This document shows, in pieces, positions 23,673-32,324 of a stretch of 48,334 nt of DNA. The stretch covers positions 1 through 48,334 of the forward strand of contig CALDYC010000003.1 of NCBI GenBank assembly GCA_937941245.1, written 5' to 3'. This stretch comes from an uncultured Acidimicrobiales bacterium (GTDB lineage Bacteria > Actinomycetota > Acidimicrobiia > Acidimicrobiales > UBA10347). The first letter of the stretch is position 1. Each line of letters starts with the position of its first letter. A program made the position numbers and the translations under genes. The notes under the pieces were generated by a model that saw only the letters and a list, made by a program, of their open reading frames with translations, had not been told where the DNA came from and made no database searches.

Positions 23673-24278
23673 ATGACAATCAACGAGCGGATAGCCAAGA
23701 AGCACGCAGCAAAAAGCAAAGGACGCGGACGCGGTCGGCGTACCGAACCCCCCGTAGTAACCGATAGCGACGTCCGCGCCTGGTTCGCCGGGAACCTCCC
23801 CGACGATTGGTTCACCGAACCGGTCGACGTGCGTGTCGATCGCGACGAGATTCTCGTCACCGGCTCGCTTGCTGTTCCCGTCGTTGCTGACGGCGATGAC
23901 ATTGGTGTCGCTACCAGCGCCCGCATCGCAGCGTTTCGTGAAGAAACACGAGAACAGCGAATGGCCATTGCGGACCGGGCCCAACACACCTTCCAGCGGA
24001 CGGTCTCGTGGGCAGCAAGGTGTGGCGATGTCGCCGATGTCTTTACCCAGGCAAGCGTGCCAGTGATGACTCGCCTGCATATGGAGGATCGTCAGGTACT
24101 CGACACATTGATCGACGCTGGCGTTGCCCGCTCGCGCAGCGAAGCGATGGCCTGGTGCGTCCGACTTGTCGGTGAGAACGAGTCCGAGTGGATCGACAGT
24201 CTGCGGAGTGCAATGGAAGATGTCGAGCGGCTTCGCCACGAAGGTCCATCGTCAGCGAAGGATTCGGCAACCGACTGA
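23673..24278 (+). CDS. Putative ribbon-helix-helix-like DNA-binding protein
   Basis: A 201-residue protein without a clear named family. It has a basic N-terminus (KKHAAKSKGRGRGRR), a central domain with WFAGNLPDDWFTEPVDVRVDRDEILVTG, and a C-terminal segment LDTLIDAGVARSRSEAMAWCVRLVGENE. That segment has the pattern of a ribbon-helix-helix helix pair (L-x-x-L-x-x-A-G-V-x-x-S-R-S-E-A). I infer a DNA-binding or antitoxin-like role. The ATG at 23673 is the best start. Its upstream region is unusually AT-rich with TTAC repeats. No toxin-like partner is visible; the downstream gene is convergent. Confidence 0.6.
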   Translation: MTINERIAKKHAAKSKGRGRGRRTEPPVVTDSDVRAWFAGNLPDDWFTEPVDVRVDRDEILVTGSLAVPVVADGDDIGVATSARIAAFREETREQRMAIADRAQHTFQRTVSWAARCGDVADVFTQASVPVMTRLHMEDRQVLDTLIDAGVARSRSEAMAWCVRLVGENESEWIDSLRSAMEDVERLRHEGPSSAKDSATD

Positions 24279-24310
24279 CTCGGCTTCGGCGGCGCCCGCG
24301 TCAACGAGAC

Positions 24311-26371
24311 TCAGACAGCCTCGACTTGAACCAGGGTGTCGCCGTAGCTGGCACCTGACCCGAACTCGGTGTCTGCGGCGTTCGTGAGGTCATTGATCGA
24401 ACCGGCTTCATGCCCGTAAGCCGAATCGACGTGACCCCACGGCACGCTGACCACCCCAGGGCGGAGCCGATCAGTGATCGCGACCGGCAGCACCAGCGAA
24501 CCGCGGGCGTTGAAGACGCGAGCACGATCTCCTGCTTCGAGTCCTCGGGCTATCGCGTCGCACTCGTCGAGCTCGATGTGCGGCGCGGTTTCGCGTTCGC
24601 GGTGAGCGGGCAGAGAGCTGTACGACGTGTTGAGAAATCTCGTGGCCTTCTTCGGGGTCTGCAGGAACAACGGAAACGAATCGACCTGGGGGCTTCCGGG
24701 CCCTTCCGCGATCGGAATCCACTCGGGCAAACGAGAGAGATCGGGAAAGCGCTGCGAATCGACAATGAGTTCGGCCTTGCCCGACCGGGTTCGAAAGCCA
24801 CCTTCGGCATATGGCAGATGATCGACGGGGTACTCGTCGATCCGAACAAAGCCCACCGTTCGCAACTCGTCGACGTCGACGGCGTCGCCGAGCGCCAACG
24901 CAATCTGTTCCTGGTCAGAGAGATGCAGTTCGGGCCGATCAAATCCGAACCCACTGGCAAGGCGACGGAAGAGTTCAGTATTCGAGACAGCCTGACCGAG
25001 CGGCTCGGTTGCGGGTTCGTTCCACCCAATCCAGAGATGACCCCACGCGGGAACCACGTCAACCATCTCGGTTTGCATCGCCGCAGGAAAGATCACGTCG
25101 GCGTATCGAGCCGTATCGGTCATGAACTGTTCGCTCACGACGGTGAAGAGATCCGACCGGGCTAGCCCGCTACGGATCGCGGCCGCGTCGGGCATGGAAA
25201 GCACGGGATTGCCGTTCCACATGAACAACGCATGGATGGGTTCATCCAAGCGAGTCAGACTCTCTCCAAGCGCTGGTTGCCGAAGCGATCGACGTTCGCC
25301 AGCATCTGGAGCAACCACTGCCGCAAGCGCTGCGACCGCCTCGTCGTCAACGGCGTCAACAGTCGCCCAGGAACCGACGCTTCGAGCAAAGCCGCCGCCG
25401 AGTGTTGTGTGCGAACCCGTCAGCACAGGGATCATCGACAACAGTCGGTACATCGTCGGCCCGCTGAAATGGTGCTCGACACCGATCAGGCCGCGGATCA
25501 TCGTCGCTGGGACTGTTCCGATCGATCGAGCCAGGTTACGAATGATCGCAGCGTCGACGCCGCACAACGGTTCTGCCCACTCCGGTGTGTGCGCGTCCAC
25601 GTGCGCCTGCAGCTCGTCGAAGCCGGTTGCATGCGCTGCGGTGTAGTCGTGGTCAATCAAGTCCTCGGTGATCAAAACGTTGACGATCGCCAAGAGCATT
25701 GCCACGTCGGTACCCGGAAGCGGCTGGATGTGCTGGTCAGCTCGGTCGGCCGTAATCGTACGGATCGGATCAACGACCACGAGCTTGGCGCCGCGCGCTT
25801 GGGCCTGCTCAATCGTTGGCCATAGATGCCGGTTTGTCAGTCGGGTATTGGTACCCCACAAGATGATCTGGTCACTATGTGCGGCCTGCAGCGGGTCGGT
25901 ACCGAGACCTTGGCCATATACCGATTGCATACCGACGCCCGACGCCATGCCGCACACGCTTCCGTGTTGTGCGCTTGCGCCGAGCAACGCGAACAGCGCG
26001 TTGCTCGTACCGCTGTTCTGGATCAACCCCTGCGTGCCAGCCGACCACCATGGCAGGATTGCCTGACCACCGTGTGCGGTTCGAACTCGATTGAACTCGG
26101 CCACGACGATCTCAATGGCCTCGTCCCATGTCGCCTCACGAAACTCGGCCGCGCCCTTTGGTCCCGTGCGAATCAGCGGCGACAACAGCCGCTCTTGGTG
26201 GTGTACTCGTCCGACAAACTTGTTGACTTTCGGGCACAACTCGCCCTTCGAGTACGGGTGCGCAGGGTTGCCCTTGACCTTGGTGAGCACGCCATCGACA
26301 GCCGTCGCGATCCACCCGCAGCTGTCAGGGCAATCGTGATGACAGGTTCCGAGTACCTCAATGATCGTCAT
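24311..26371 (-). CDS. Molybdopterin (Mo-bisPGD) oxidoreductase
   Basis: A 686-residue protein of the DMSO reductase/formate dehydrogenase superfamily. The N-terminal iron-sulfur motif is Cys10-x3-Cys14-x3-Cys18-x27-Cys46 (CHHDCPDSC ... ELCPK). Next come the two pterin-binding domains with IILWGTNTRLTNRHLWP and LVVVDPIRT. A possible molybdenum ligand is Cys139 in HGSVCGMASGVGMQ. The C-terminal molydop-binding domain holds DRARVFNARGSLVLPV. The physiological substrate is unknown, and neither a separate electron-transfer subunit nor a Tat signal is present, so it is probably cytoplasmic. Its start lies 8 bp after the gcvH stop on the same strand, so it is the last gene of the glycine cleavage operon. 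Confidence 0.9.
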   Translation of the reverse strand: MTIIEVLGTCHHDCPDSCGWIATAVDGVLTKVKGNPAHPYSKGELCPKVNKFVGRVHHQERLLSPLIRTGPKGAAEFREATWDEAIEIVVAEFNRVRTAHGGQAILPWWSAGTQGLIQNSGTSNALFALLGASAQHGSVCGMASGVGMQSVYGQGLGTDPLQAAHSDQIILWGTNTRLTNRHLWPTIEQAQARGAKLVVVDPIRTITADRADQHIQPLPGTDVAMLLAIVNVLITEDLIDHDYTAAHATGFDELQAHVDAHTPEWAEPLCGVDAAIIRNLARSIGTVPATMIRGLIGVEHHFSGPTMYRLLSMIPVLTGSHTTLGGGFARSVGSWATVDAVDDEAVAALAAVVAPDAGERRSLRQPALGESLTRLDEPIHALFMWNGNPVLSMPDAAAIRSGLARSDLFTVVSEQFMTDTARYADVIFPAAMQTEMVDVVPAWGHLWIGWNEPATEPLGQAVSNTELFRRLASGFGFDRPELHLSDQEQIALALGDAVDVDELRTVGFVRIDEYPVDHLPYAEGGFRTRSGKAELIVDSQRFPDLSRLPEWIPIAEGPGSPQVDSFPLFLQTPKKATRFLNTSYSSLPAHRERETAPHIELDECDAIARGLEAGDRARVFNARGSLVLPVAITDRLRPGVVSVPWGHVDSAYGHEAGSINDLTNAADTEFGSGASYGDTLVQVEAV

Positions 26372-26379
26372 CGCCGCTC

Positions 26380-26760
26380 TCAGCCCTCGATCAACGCCTT
26401 GTAGCCAGCCGCGTCGAGGAGCTCACTCGTCGCTCCGTCGGCTGCTCGGATTCGAAACAGCCACCCGTCGCCGTAGGGGTCTGTGCCGATCGTCTCGGGA
26501 GATTCGACCGCGGCGTCATTGATCTCGATGATCTCGCCCGATACGGGTGCATAGATCTCGCTCACCGCTTTGGTTGACTCGATCTCACCACACACCGCAC
26601 CCGCTTCGACGGTGTCACCAACCGACGGCATGTCGAGATACACGATGTCGCCGAGTTCTTCGACAGCGTGTGCAGTAATCCCTATCGTCGTGTGATCATC
26701 GTTCGCGGCGATCCACTCGTGTTCTGCGGTGTAGCTCAGTTGCTCGGGTACTTCACTCAT
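26380..26760 (-). CDS. gcvH: Glycine cleavage system H protein
   Basis: A 126-residue lipoyl carrier of normal length. The lipoylation site is Lys64 in GEIESTKAVSEIYAPVSG. LSYTAEHEWIA at the N-terminus and GDIVYLDMPSVGDTV are the standard GcvH strands. It shuttles the aminomethyl group from GcvP to GcvT. The AGGAGT-type ribosome site lies directly before the ATG. It stands between gcvT and the molybdopterin oxidoreductase gene in the riboswitch-led operon. Confidence 0.97.
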   Translation of the reverse strand: MSEVPEQLSYTAEHEWIAANDDHTTIGITAHAVEELGDIVYLDMPSVGDTVEAGAVCGEIESTKAVSEIYAPVSGEIIEINDAAVESPETIGTDPYGDGWLFRIRAADGATSELLDAAGYKALIEG

Positions 26761-26812
26761 GGCGGGACTCCTCTAGTTGATCAAATGAGATGGGTTTGGC
26801 CGGGATCACCAT

Positions 26813-27904
26813 TCAGCGAGCCCGCTTGTAGAACGGAAGCTCCACGACGATCGCTTCGGTCATCGTGCCGCGGACATCGACGTGCACCGTCGAGCCGATT
26901 TCTCGCGCAGTAGCAACCCGCGCAATGGCAATCAACTTCTCGAGCGTCGGGCTCAGCGTGCCGCTCGTGACCGTGCCGATTTTGCTGCCATCAGCACCAT
27001 GAACGTCGTAGCCGGTGCGAGCCGGGCGACGGCCGCTGATTTCGAGACCGATCAATGATTGGTGGGGCTGTTCTGCCGCAGCCGCAAGCGCGTCCGCTCC
27101 GACGTGGCCAGCTTCTTTTGGTTTGACCAGCCGGGCCGAGCCGACATCAAACGGTGTCGTGTCCAACCCGAGTTCGTTGCCGTACAACGGCATGCCGGCT
27201 TCGAGCCGCAGGGTGTCGCGTGCTGCGAGCCCAACGGGCGCCACGCCGTGTGCGCTTCCGGCCTGAGCCAATCGCTGCCAAAGCCCAATGCCATCTGATG
27301 CCGGCACGAAGAACTCGAAGCCGTCCTCGCCGGTGTAGCCCGTGCGGGCAGCGAGCAAGCCGTCGAGCTGCGCGACCCGGTAATACCGAAGATCAACCAG
27401 CTCAGGCGAAACAACCTCACGGGCAATCTGTTCAGCCTTGGGACCCTGAATCGCGACCAACGAATACGACTCGGTGCGATCATCAACTTCGGCGTCGAAG
27501 TCTGCGCATCGGTCGCGCAACGCCGCAGCGACGACAGCTCCGTTTGACGCGTTCGCGACGACCATGAATTCGTGATCGTCCAGCCGGTAGACGATGAGGT
27601 CGTCGATGATCCCACCATCTTCGGTGCAGATCATCGAGTAGCGAGCTCGGCCTACAGGCATGGTCGACGTATCGATCAGCAACGCCCAGTTCAGCGCTGC
27701 TTCGGCACCGGCCCCGGTCACGAAGAGTTCGGCCATGTGCGAAAGGTCGAATAATCCAGCAGCTCGGCGAACCGCATGATGTTCCTCGACGGCACCGTCA
27801 TACCAAACCGGCATGTCCCATCCGGCGAAGTCGATCAACCTGGCGCCAAGCTCGACGTGCAGATCATGGAGCGGAGTGCGTCGTGGTTGCGTGGACTCAG
27901 ACAT
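26813..27904 (-). CDS. gcvT: Glycine cleavage system T protein (aminomethyltransferase)
   Basis: A 363-residue folate-binding aminomethyltransferase. Landmarks are [27 protein letters not shown], the catalytic Asp in [12 protein letters not shown] (Asp101, same number as in E. coli), and [14 protein letters not shown]. It moves the methylene group from lipoyl-H to tetrahydrofolate, releasing ammonia. A much longer open frame exists upstream, but ATG 27904 gives the canonical N-terminus and overlaps the gcvP stop by 8 bp, which indicates translational coupling. Confidence 0.96.
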   Translation of the reverse strand: MSESTQPRRTPLHDLHVELGARLIDFAGWDMPVWYDGAVEEHHAVRRAAGLFDLSHMAELFVTGAGAEAALNWALLIDTSTMPVGRARYSMICTEDGGIIDDLIVYRLDDHEFMVVANASNGAVVAAALRDRCADFDAEVDDRTESYSLVAIQGPKAEQIAREVVSPELVDLRYYRVAQLDGLLAARTGYTGEDGFEFFVPASDGIGLWQRLAQAGSAHGVAPVGLAARDTLRLEAGMPLYGNELGLDTTPFDVGSARLVKPKEAGHVGADALAAAAEQPHQSLIGLEISGRRPARTGYDVHGADGSKIGTVTSGTLSPTLEKLIAIARVATAREIGSTVHVDVRGTMTEAIVVELPFYKRAR

Positions 27905-30785
27905 TCGAAGCTCCCATCTCGGCGAGTTCGTCCATCGGCGGGCAACTGCACACGAAGTTGCGATCTCCGTGCACACCGTCGATGCGACCGACTGGCGACC
28001 ACACCTTGGCCCGTCGCACCGCTTCGGTCGGATACGCGGCCTGCTGGCGGCTGTAGACATGAGACCAGTCGTCCGCTGTCACGGCCTCGGCGGTGTGTGG
28101 TGCGTGCACCAGAGGATTGTCGTCTGCTGGCCATTCTCCGGAGCGGACTCGATCGACTTCGCCCGCAATCGCGATCATTGCGTCGCAGAACCTGTCAATC
28201 TCTTCGAGCGATTCTGATTCGGTCGGCTCAATCATGAGCGTGCCTGCAACCGGGAACGACATCGTCGGCGCATGGAAGCCGTAGTCGATCAGTCGCTTGG
28301 CGATGTCGTCGACACTGACGCCGACTTCGTCTCGGATCGGGCGCAAGTCGACGATGCACTCGTGGGCTACTCGCCCATTCGCGCCCCGGTACAGCACGGG
28401 GAATGCCGATTCGAGTCGACCGGCGATGTAGTTCGCGCTGACGATCGCCGTTTCGGTTGCCTGGCGCAGCCCGGTCGAGCCCATCATGGCGATGTACATC
28501 CACGGGATAGCCAGAATGCCAGCTGAACCCCATGGTGCTGCCGACACTGCCGGGCCACGAGTGCCCATGCCGTCAACATCGAGCTGCAAGTGGCCAGGCA
28601 GATACGGAGCGAGATGTTCGCCGACCGCCACTGGACCGACACCTGGACCGCCGCCGCCGTGTGGGATACAGAACGTCTTGTGCAAATTCAGATGCGAAAC
28701 GTCGGCACCGAAGCGCCCAGGACGAGCGAGACCGACCATGGCATTGAGGTTCGCTCCGTCGAGGTACACCTGACCGCCAGCGTCATGCACCAGTCCGCAT
28801 AGCTCGACGATCTGTTGTTCGAAGACGCCGTGCGTCGATGGGTACGTGACCATGATCGCTGCGAGCTGAGCGGCGTGTTCGTCGACCAATCGACGCAGGT
28901 CATCGAGATCAACGTCGCCGTTGTCGTTGCAGGCAACCACCACGACTCGCATACCAGCCATGACCGCACTCGCGGCGTTGGTGCCATGCGCGGAGGACGG
29001 AATCAGACAGACGGTGCGATCCGGGTCACTGTTGGCGAGGTGGTAGTTGCGGATGGCAAGCAGACCAGCGAGTTCGCCCTGGGACCCGGCGTTGGGCTGT
29101 ATCGACACCGCGGCATAGCCAGTGATCTCTGCAAGCCACGATTCAAGTTCGTCAACCAGCTGGCGGTAGCCAGCGCGCTGGTCCAGCGGGGCGAACGGAT
29201 GAATGCCGGCGAACTCAGGCCAGGTAATTGGTTCCATTTCGGCGGCGGCGTTGAGCTTCATGGTGCATGAGCCGAGCGGGATCATGGTGCGATCAAGTGC
29301 CAGATCCTTGTCGGCTAGGCGTCGCAGGTACCGCATCATCTCGGTTTCGCTGTGATACCGGTGGAAGGGCTCGTAGTCGAGGATCTCATCACTGCGAAGC
29401 AGCTCGGCGATCGGCGAAGTCCCTGCCGACACCTCATGCGACTCGACGCCAAATGCGGCGAGCACCGCACCCACGGTGGTTTGCGTCGTGAGCTCATCGA
29501 AACTGATCCCGACATGGTCGTCGTCGAGATGGCGAAGGTTTATGCCGTTCGCCAATGCAGCGGCGACCACGTCGTTGGCACTCGACGGAACCACAACGGT
29601 GATGGTGTCGAACCACGTGTCGTGGGTCAGTTCATAGTCGGCGTCTCGCAGCGCTGTAGCCAGATCACTCGTGTGAGCGTGGATCCGTCGGGCGATCGAG
29701 CGCAGGCCCTCGGGGCCGTGCCAACAGGCATACATCGCTGCCATTACGGCTAGCAGAACCTGCGCCGTGCAGATGTTGCTGGTCGCCTTTTCGCGACGGA
29801 TGTGTTGCTCGCGGGTCTGCAGTGCGAGCCGCAATGCTGGACGCCCTTCGACGTCGACCGACATGCCGACAACACGGCCCGGAAGCGAACGTTCGGCGCC
29901 TGACCGCGCCGCGATGAATGCAGCATGGGGACCACCACAACCCATTGGTACCCCAAAGCGTTGCGTCGAGCCAACAACGACGTCAGCACCTGCTTCGCCG
30001 GGTGAACGCAGCAGTACAAGCGACATGATGTCGGCCGCAACAGCGACGAGCGCACCCGCCTGATGCGCAGCGTCGATCACGGGAGTTAGGTCATACACCT
30101 CGCCGGTGGTGCCGGGGTACTGCAGCAATACGGCGAATACGTCGTCCGAAATGTCTTCGCCGCGGGCGGCGACTCGGATCTCGATGCCGACTGTTTCGGC
30201 TCGGGTTTGCAACACCGCCAGTGTCTGCGGATGCACGGCATCGTCCACTGCGAAGACGGTTCGCTTGGACCGCGAGATGCGTAGAAGCATGACCATGGCT
30301 TCGGCAGCCGCCGTCGCTTCGTCGAGCAGCGAGGCATTGGCGATGTCGAGACCGGCGAGGTCCGCCACCATGGTCTGGAACGTAAGCAGAGCTTCGAGGC
30401 GACCCTGGCTAATCTCGGGCTGATACGGCGTGTACGCGGTGTACCAGGCCGGGTTCTCAAGGATGTTCCGGCGCAGCACCGGTGGCGTGATCGTGTCGTG
30501 ATAGCCCAGGCCAATCAGGCTGGTAACCGTGGCGTTGCGTTTCGCGATCTCAGACAATCGGGCCGTGGCCGCCTGCTCGGTCGCGGCAGACGGAAGCACC
30601 AGAGCGTCGTCTCGGATCGCGGCTGGCACGGTTTGGTCGATCAGCTCCGCAACCGATGCGACTCCGATGCTGTCGAGCATGCGAGCCATTTCATCAGCTG
30701 ACGGGCCGATGTGGCGTTGCGCAAATTCGGAGTTATCCGGCAGCTCGTTCAGAGCCGGGTCGATATGAGCGGTGGGATTGGACAT
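27897..30785 (-). CDS. gcvP: Glycine dehydrogenase (decarboxylating), P protein
   Basis: A 962-residue single-chain P protein (fused P1 and P2 halves, the form typical of actinobacteria and proteobacteria). The N-terminal half starts [17 protein letters not shown]. The PLP lysine is in [22 protein letters not shown], quoted here as LNLHKTF. It decarboxylates glycine and loads the aminomethyl group on GcvH. GAGGTG stands about 8 nt before the ATG, just downstream of the second riboswitch aptamer, so glycine binding could control translation or early termination. Confidence 0.97.
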   Translation of the reverse strand: MSNPTAHIDPALNELPDNSEFAQRHIGPSADEMARMLDSIGVASVAELIDQTVPAAIRDDALVLPSAATEQAATARLSEIAKRNATVTSLIGLGYHDTITPPVLRRNILENPAWYTAYTPYQPEISQGRLEALLTFQTMVADLAGLDIANASLLDEATAAAEAMVMLLRISRSKRTVFAVDDAVHPQTLAVLQTRAETVGIEIRVAARGEDISDDVFAVLLQYPGTTGEVYDLTPVIDAAHQAGALVAVAADIMSLVLLRSPGEAGADVVVGSTQRFGVPMGCGGPHAAFIAARSGAERSLPGRVVGMSVDVEGRPALRLALQTREQHIRREKATSNICTAQVLLAVMAAMYACWHGPEGLRSIARRIHAHTSDLATALRDADYELTHDTWFDTITVVVPSSANDVVAAALANGINLRHLDDDHVGISFDELTTQTTVGAVLAAFGVESHEVSAGTSPIAELLRSDEILDYEPFHRYHSETEMMRYLRRLADKDLALDRTMIPLGSCTMKLNAAAEMEPITWPEFAGIHPFAPLDQRAGYRQLVDELESWLAEITGYAAVSIQPNAGSQGELAGLLAIRNYHLANSDPDRTVCLIPSSAHGTNAASAVMAGMRVVVVACNDNGDVDLDDLRRLVDEHAAQLAAIMVTYPSTHGVFEQQIVELCGLVHDAGGQVYLDGANLNAMVGLARPGRFGADVSHLNLHKTFCIPHGGGGPGVGPVAVGEHLAPYLPGHLQLDVDGMGTRGPAVSAAPWGSAGILAIPWMYIAMMGSTGLRQATETAIVSANYIAGRLESAFPVLYRGANGRVAHECIVDLRPIRDEVGVSVDDIAKRLIDYGFHAPTMSFPVAGTLMIEPTESESLEEIDRFCDAMIAIAGEVDRVRSGEWPADDNPLVHAPHTAEAVTADDWSHVYSRQQAAYPTEAVRRAKVWSPVGRIDGVHGDRNFVCSCPPMDELAEMGASNV

Positions 30786-30802
30786 AGGTACACCTCAACA
30801 AT

Positions 30803-30985
30803 GGCGCCCCCCTCTGTCCAGGAACCTGAGAGTGTCATCGCCTGACGGCGACTCGCCCCTTCGGTGGGCCCGCGGGCCGCTCTCCAGAGTTATGAAACTG
30901 CGGTGTGGTCCCTTGTGCCTGAGAGTTTCCGGGGACGGTTGCACCTTCGGCGGATGACCGAAGCCATCTCTCTCCCACGACGCAG
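30803..30985 (-). ncRNA. Tandem glycine riboswitch
   Basis: On the minus strand two consecutive aptamers precede gcvP. Aptamer I (about 30985-30898) is closed by CTGCG/CGCAG and holds GGGAGAG, CCGAAGGTGCAA and AAACTCTCAGGC. Aptamer II (about 30890-30809) holds GGAGAGCGG, ACCGAAGGGGC, ACTCTCAGGTTCC and GGACAGAGG. These are the conserved segments of the cooperative glycine riboswitch class. The expected effect is activation of the gcvP-gcvT-gcvH-molybdopterin oxidoreductase operon at high glycine. Confidence 0.95.
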
Positions 30986-31009
30986 TTATCTGAAATGTGC
31001 CACTGACAC

Positions 31010-31015
31010 TAGCCT
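31010..31015 (+). promoter_or_regulatory. -10 element of the thiolase promoter
   Basis: TAGCCT about 45 bp before the ATG at 31061. With a start point near 31022 it gives a short leader with the ribosome site AGAGGGG at 31048-31054, so this gene is a leadered one. Confidence 0.45.
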
Positions 31016-31060
31016 TAACGTCACCGACTCGCCAGAGACACAACATCAGAGGGGTTCGCC

Positions 31061-32233
31061 ATGCGCGAAGCAGTATTCGTTTCCTATGCCCGTACCGGCC
31101 TGGCCAAGGCCGCACGCGGCGGCTTCAACATCACACCCGCGATGTCGATGGCGGCTCACGCCATCAAGCATGCGGTCGAACGGTCGGGGGTCGAGCCCGA
31201 GGCGGTCGAAGACGTCGCACTGGGCAACGGCGCACACGGCGCCGGCAACCTTGGTCGTCTGTCTGGCTTGCTGGCGGGCTTGCCCGTCACGACAGGCGGA
31301 AACACGATCCAACGTCACTGTTCATCGGGCCTGAACTCAATCGCCGTAGCGGCAAACCACATTCGCAACGACGGGGCCGACGTTGTCGTTGCTGGTGGCG
31401 TTGAGTCGATTTCGATTCCGAGCCCCGGCATGGGCGGCGCGATCAACATGGACCCCGCGCTCGCCGAGCAGTACCCGGCGATCTACATGGCGATGATCGA
31501 GACCGCCGACATTGTCGCCGATCGTTACAACGTGTCGCGTGAGTACCAAGACGAGTACTCACTCGAATCACAGGTACGTACCGCGGCGGCACAAGAGAAT
31601 GGTCTGTTCGACGAAGAGATCGTTCCCATGAACACCAAGATGAAGCTCGTCAATCGCGAAACCAAAGAAGAGTCGATCGTTGACTACACGGTCGATCGTG
31701 ACGAGTGCAACCGCCCTCAGACCACGCTTGAGGCACTCGCAAAGCTCGGCCCGGTTCGCGGCGACGGCAACTACGTCACCGCTGGCAACGCCAGCCAGCT
31801 CTCCGATGGCGCTGCTGCCCTGGTGATGATGTCGGACGAAGAAGCGAGCCGACGTGGCGTCGAGCCTCTCGGTGCGTTCAAGGGCTGGGCCGTAGCCGGC
31901 TGCGAACCCGACGAGATGGGCATCGGGCCGATCTACGCCGTGCCGAAGCTGCTCGAACGCCACGGCCTAACCGTCGATGACATCGACATTTGGGAACTCA
32001 ACGAAGCATTCGCCAGCCAATGTCTGTACAGCCGTGACACCCTTGGCATCGACCCTGCCAAGTACAACGTCAACGGCGGATCGATTTCAATTGGTCACCC
32101 ATTCGGTATGACCGGCAGCCGCTGCGCAGGACACATCTTGCTCGAAGGCAAGCGCCGTGGAGCCAAGCTCGGTGTCGTCACCATGTGCATCGGTGGCGGC
32201 CAGGGCGCAGCGGGTCTCGTCGAGATCTACTGA
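31061..32233 (+). CDS. Acetyl-CoA C-acyltransferase (thiolase)
   Basis: A 390-residue thiolase with the full catalytic set: Cys87 in IQRHCSSGLNSIAVAAN, WELNEAFASQ, GGSISIGHPFGMTGSR (His) and TMCIGGGQGAAGLVE (second Cys). In place of the very common GHPxGxSG/TG the motif is GHPFGMTG, as in a FadA-like actinobacterial subgroup. It is monocistronic: a Shine-Dalgarno AGAGGGG precedes it and a strong hairpin follows. It is divergent from the riboswitch-led gcv operon, and no functional link to glycine is evident. Confidence 0.94.
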   Translation: MREAVFVSYARTGLAKAARGGFNITPAMSMAAHAIKHAVERSGVEPEAVEDVALGNGAHGAGNLGRLSGLLAGLPVTTGGNTIQRHCSSGLNSIAVAANHIRNDGADVVVAGGVESISIPSPGMGGAINMDPALAEQYPAIYMAMIETADIVADRYNVSREYQDEYSLESQVRTAAAQENGLFDEEIVPMNTKMKLVNRETKEESIVDYTVDRDECNRPQTTLEALAKLGPVRGDGNYVTAGNASQLSDGAAALVMMSDEEASRRGVEPLGAFKGWAVAGCEPDEMGIGPIYAVPKLLERHGLTVDDIDIWELNEAFASQCLYSRDTLGIDPAKYNVNGGSISIGHPFGMTGSRCAGHILLEGKRRGAKLGVVTMCIGGGQGAAGLVEIY

Positions 32234-32253
32234 CTCCGCTCCGACCACCAGTC

Positions 32254-32315
32254 GCGAAAACGGCCGGCACCCAGAGCTCGATGCTCGGAGGTGCTGGCCG
32301 TTCGCCGTTTTGCGC
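32254..32315 (+). terminator. Terminator hairpin after the thiolase
   Basis: GCGAAAACGGCCGGCACC pairs with GGTGCTGGCCGTTCGCCGTTTTGCGC, with a small bulge, forming a long stem. It ends in TTTTGCGC and lies between the convergent thiolase and VWA lipoprotein genes. Confidence 0.75.
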
Positions 32316-32324
32316 CGAGTGCAG

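Noticed and set aside
27905-28060. N-terminal extension of gcvT
   Set aside because: The extension overlaps gcvP and is not found in GcvT proteins; the canonical start is 27904.
30991-31008. A fourth copy of the TCTGA-N7-TCAGA operator near the thiolase promoter
   Set aside because: Only the left half (TCTGA) is present; the right half at the required distance reads CACTG, so it does not match.
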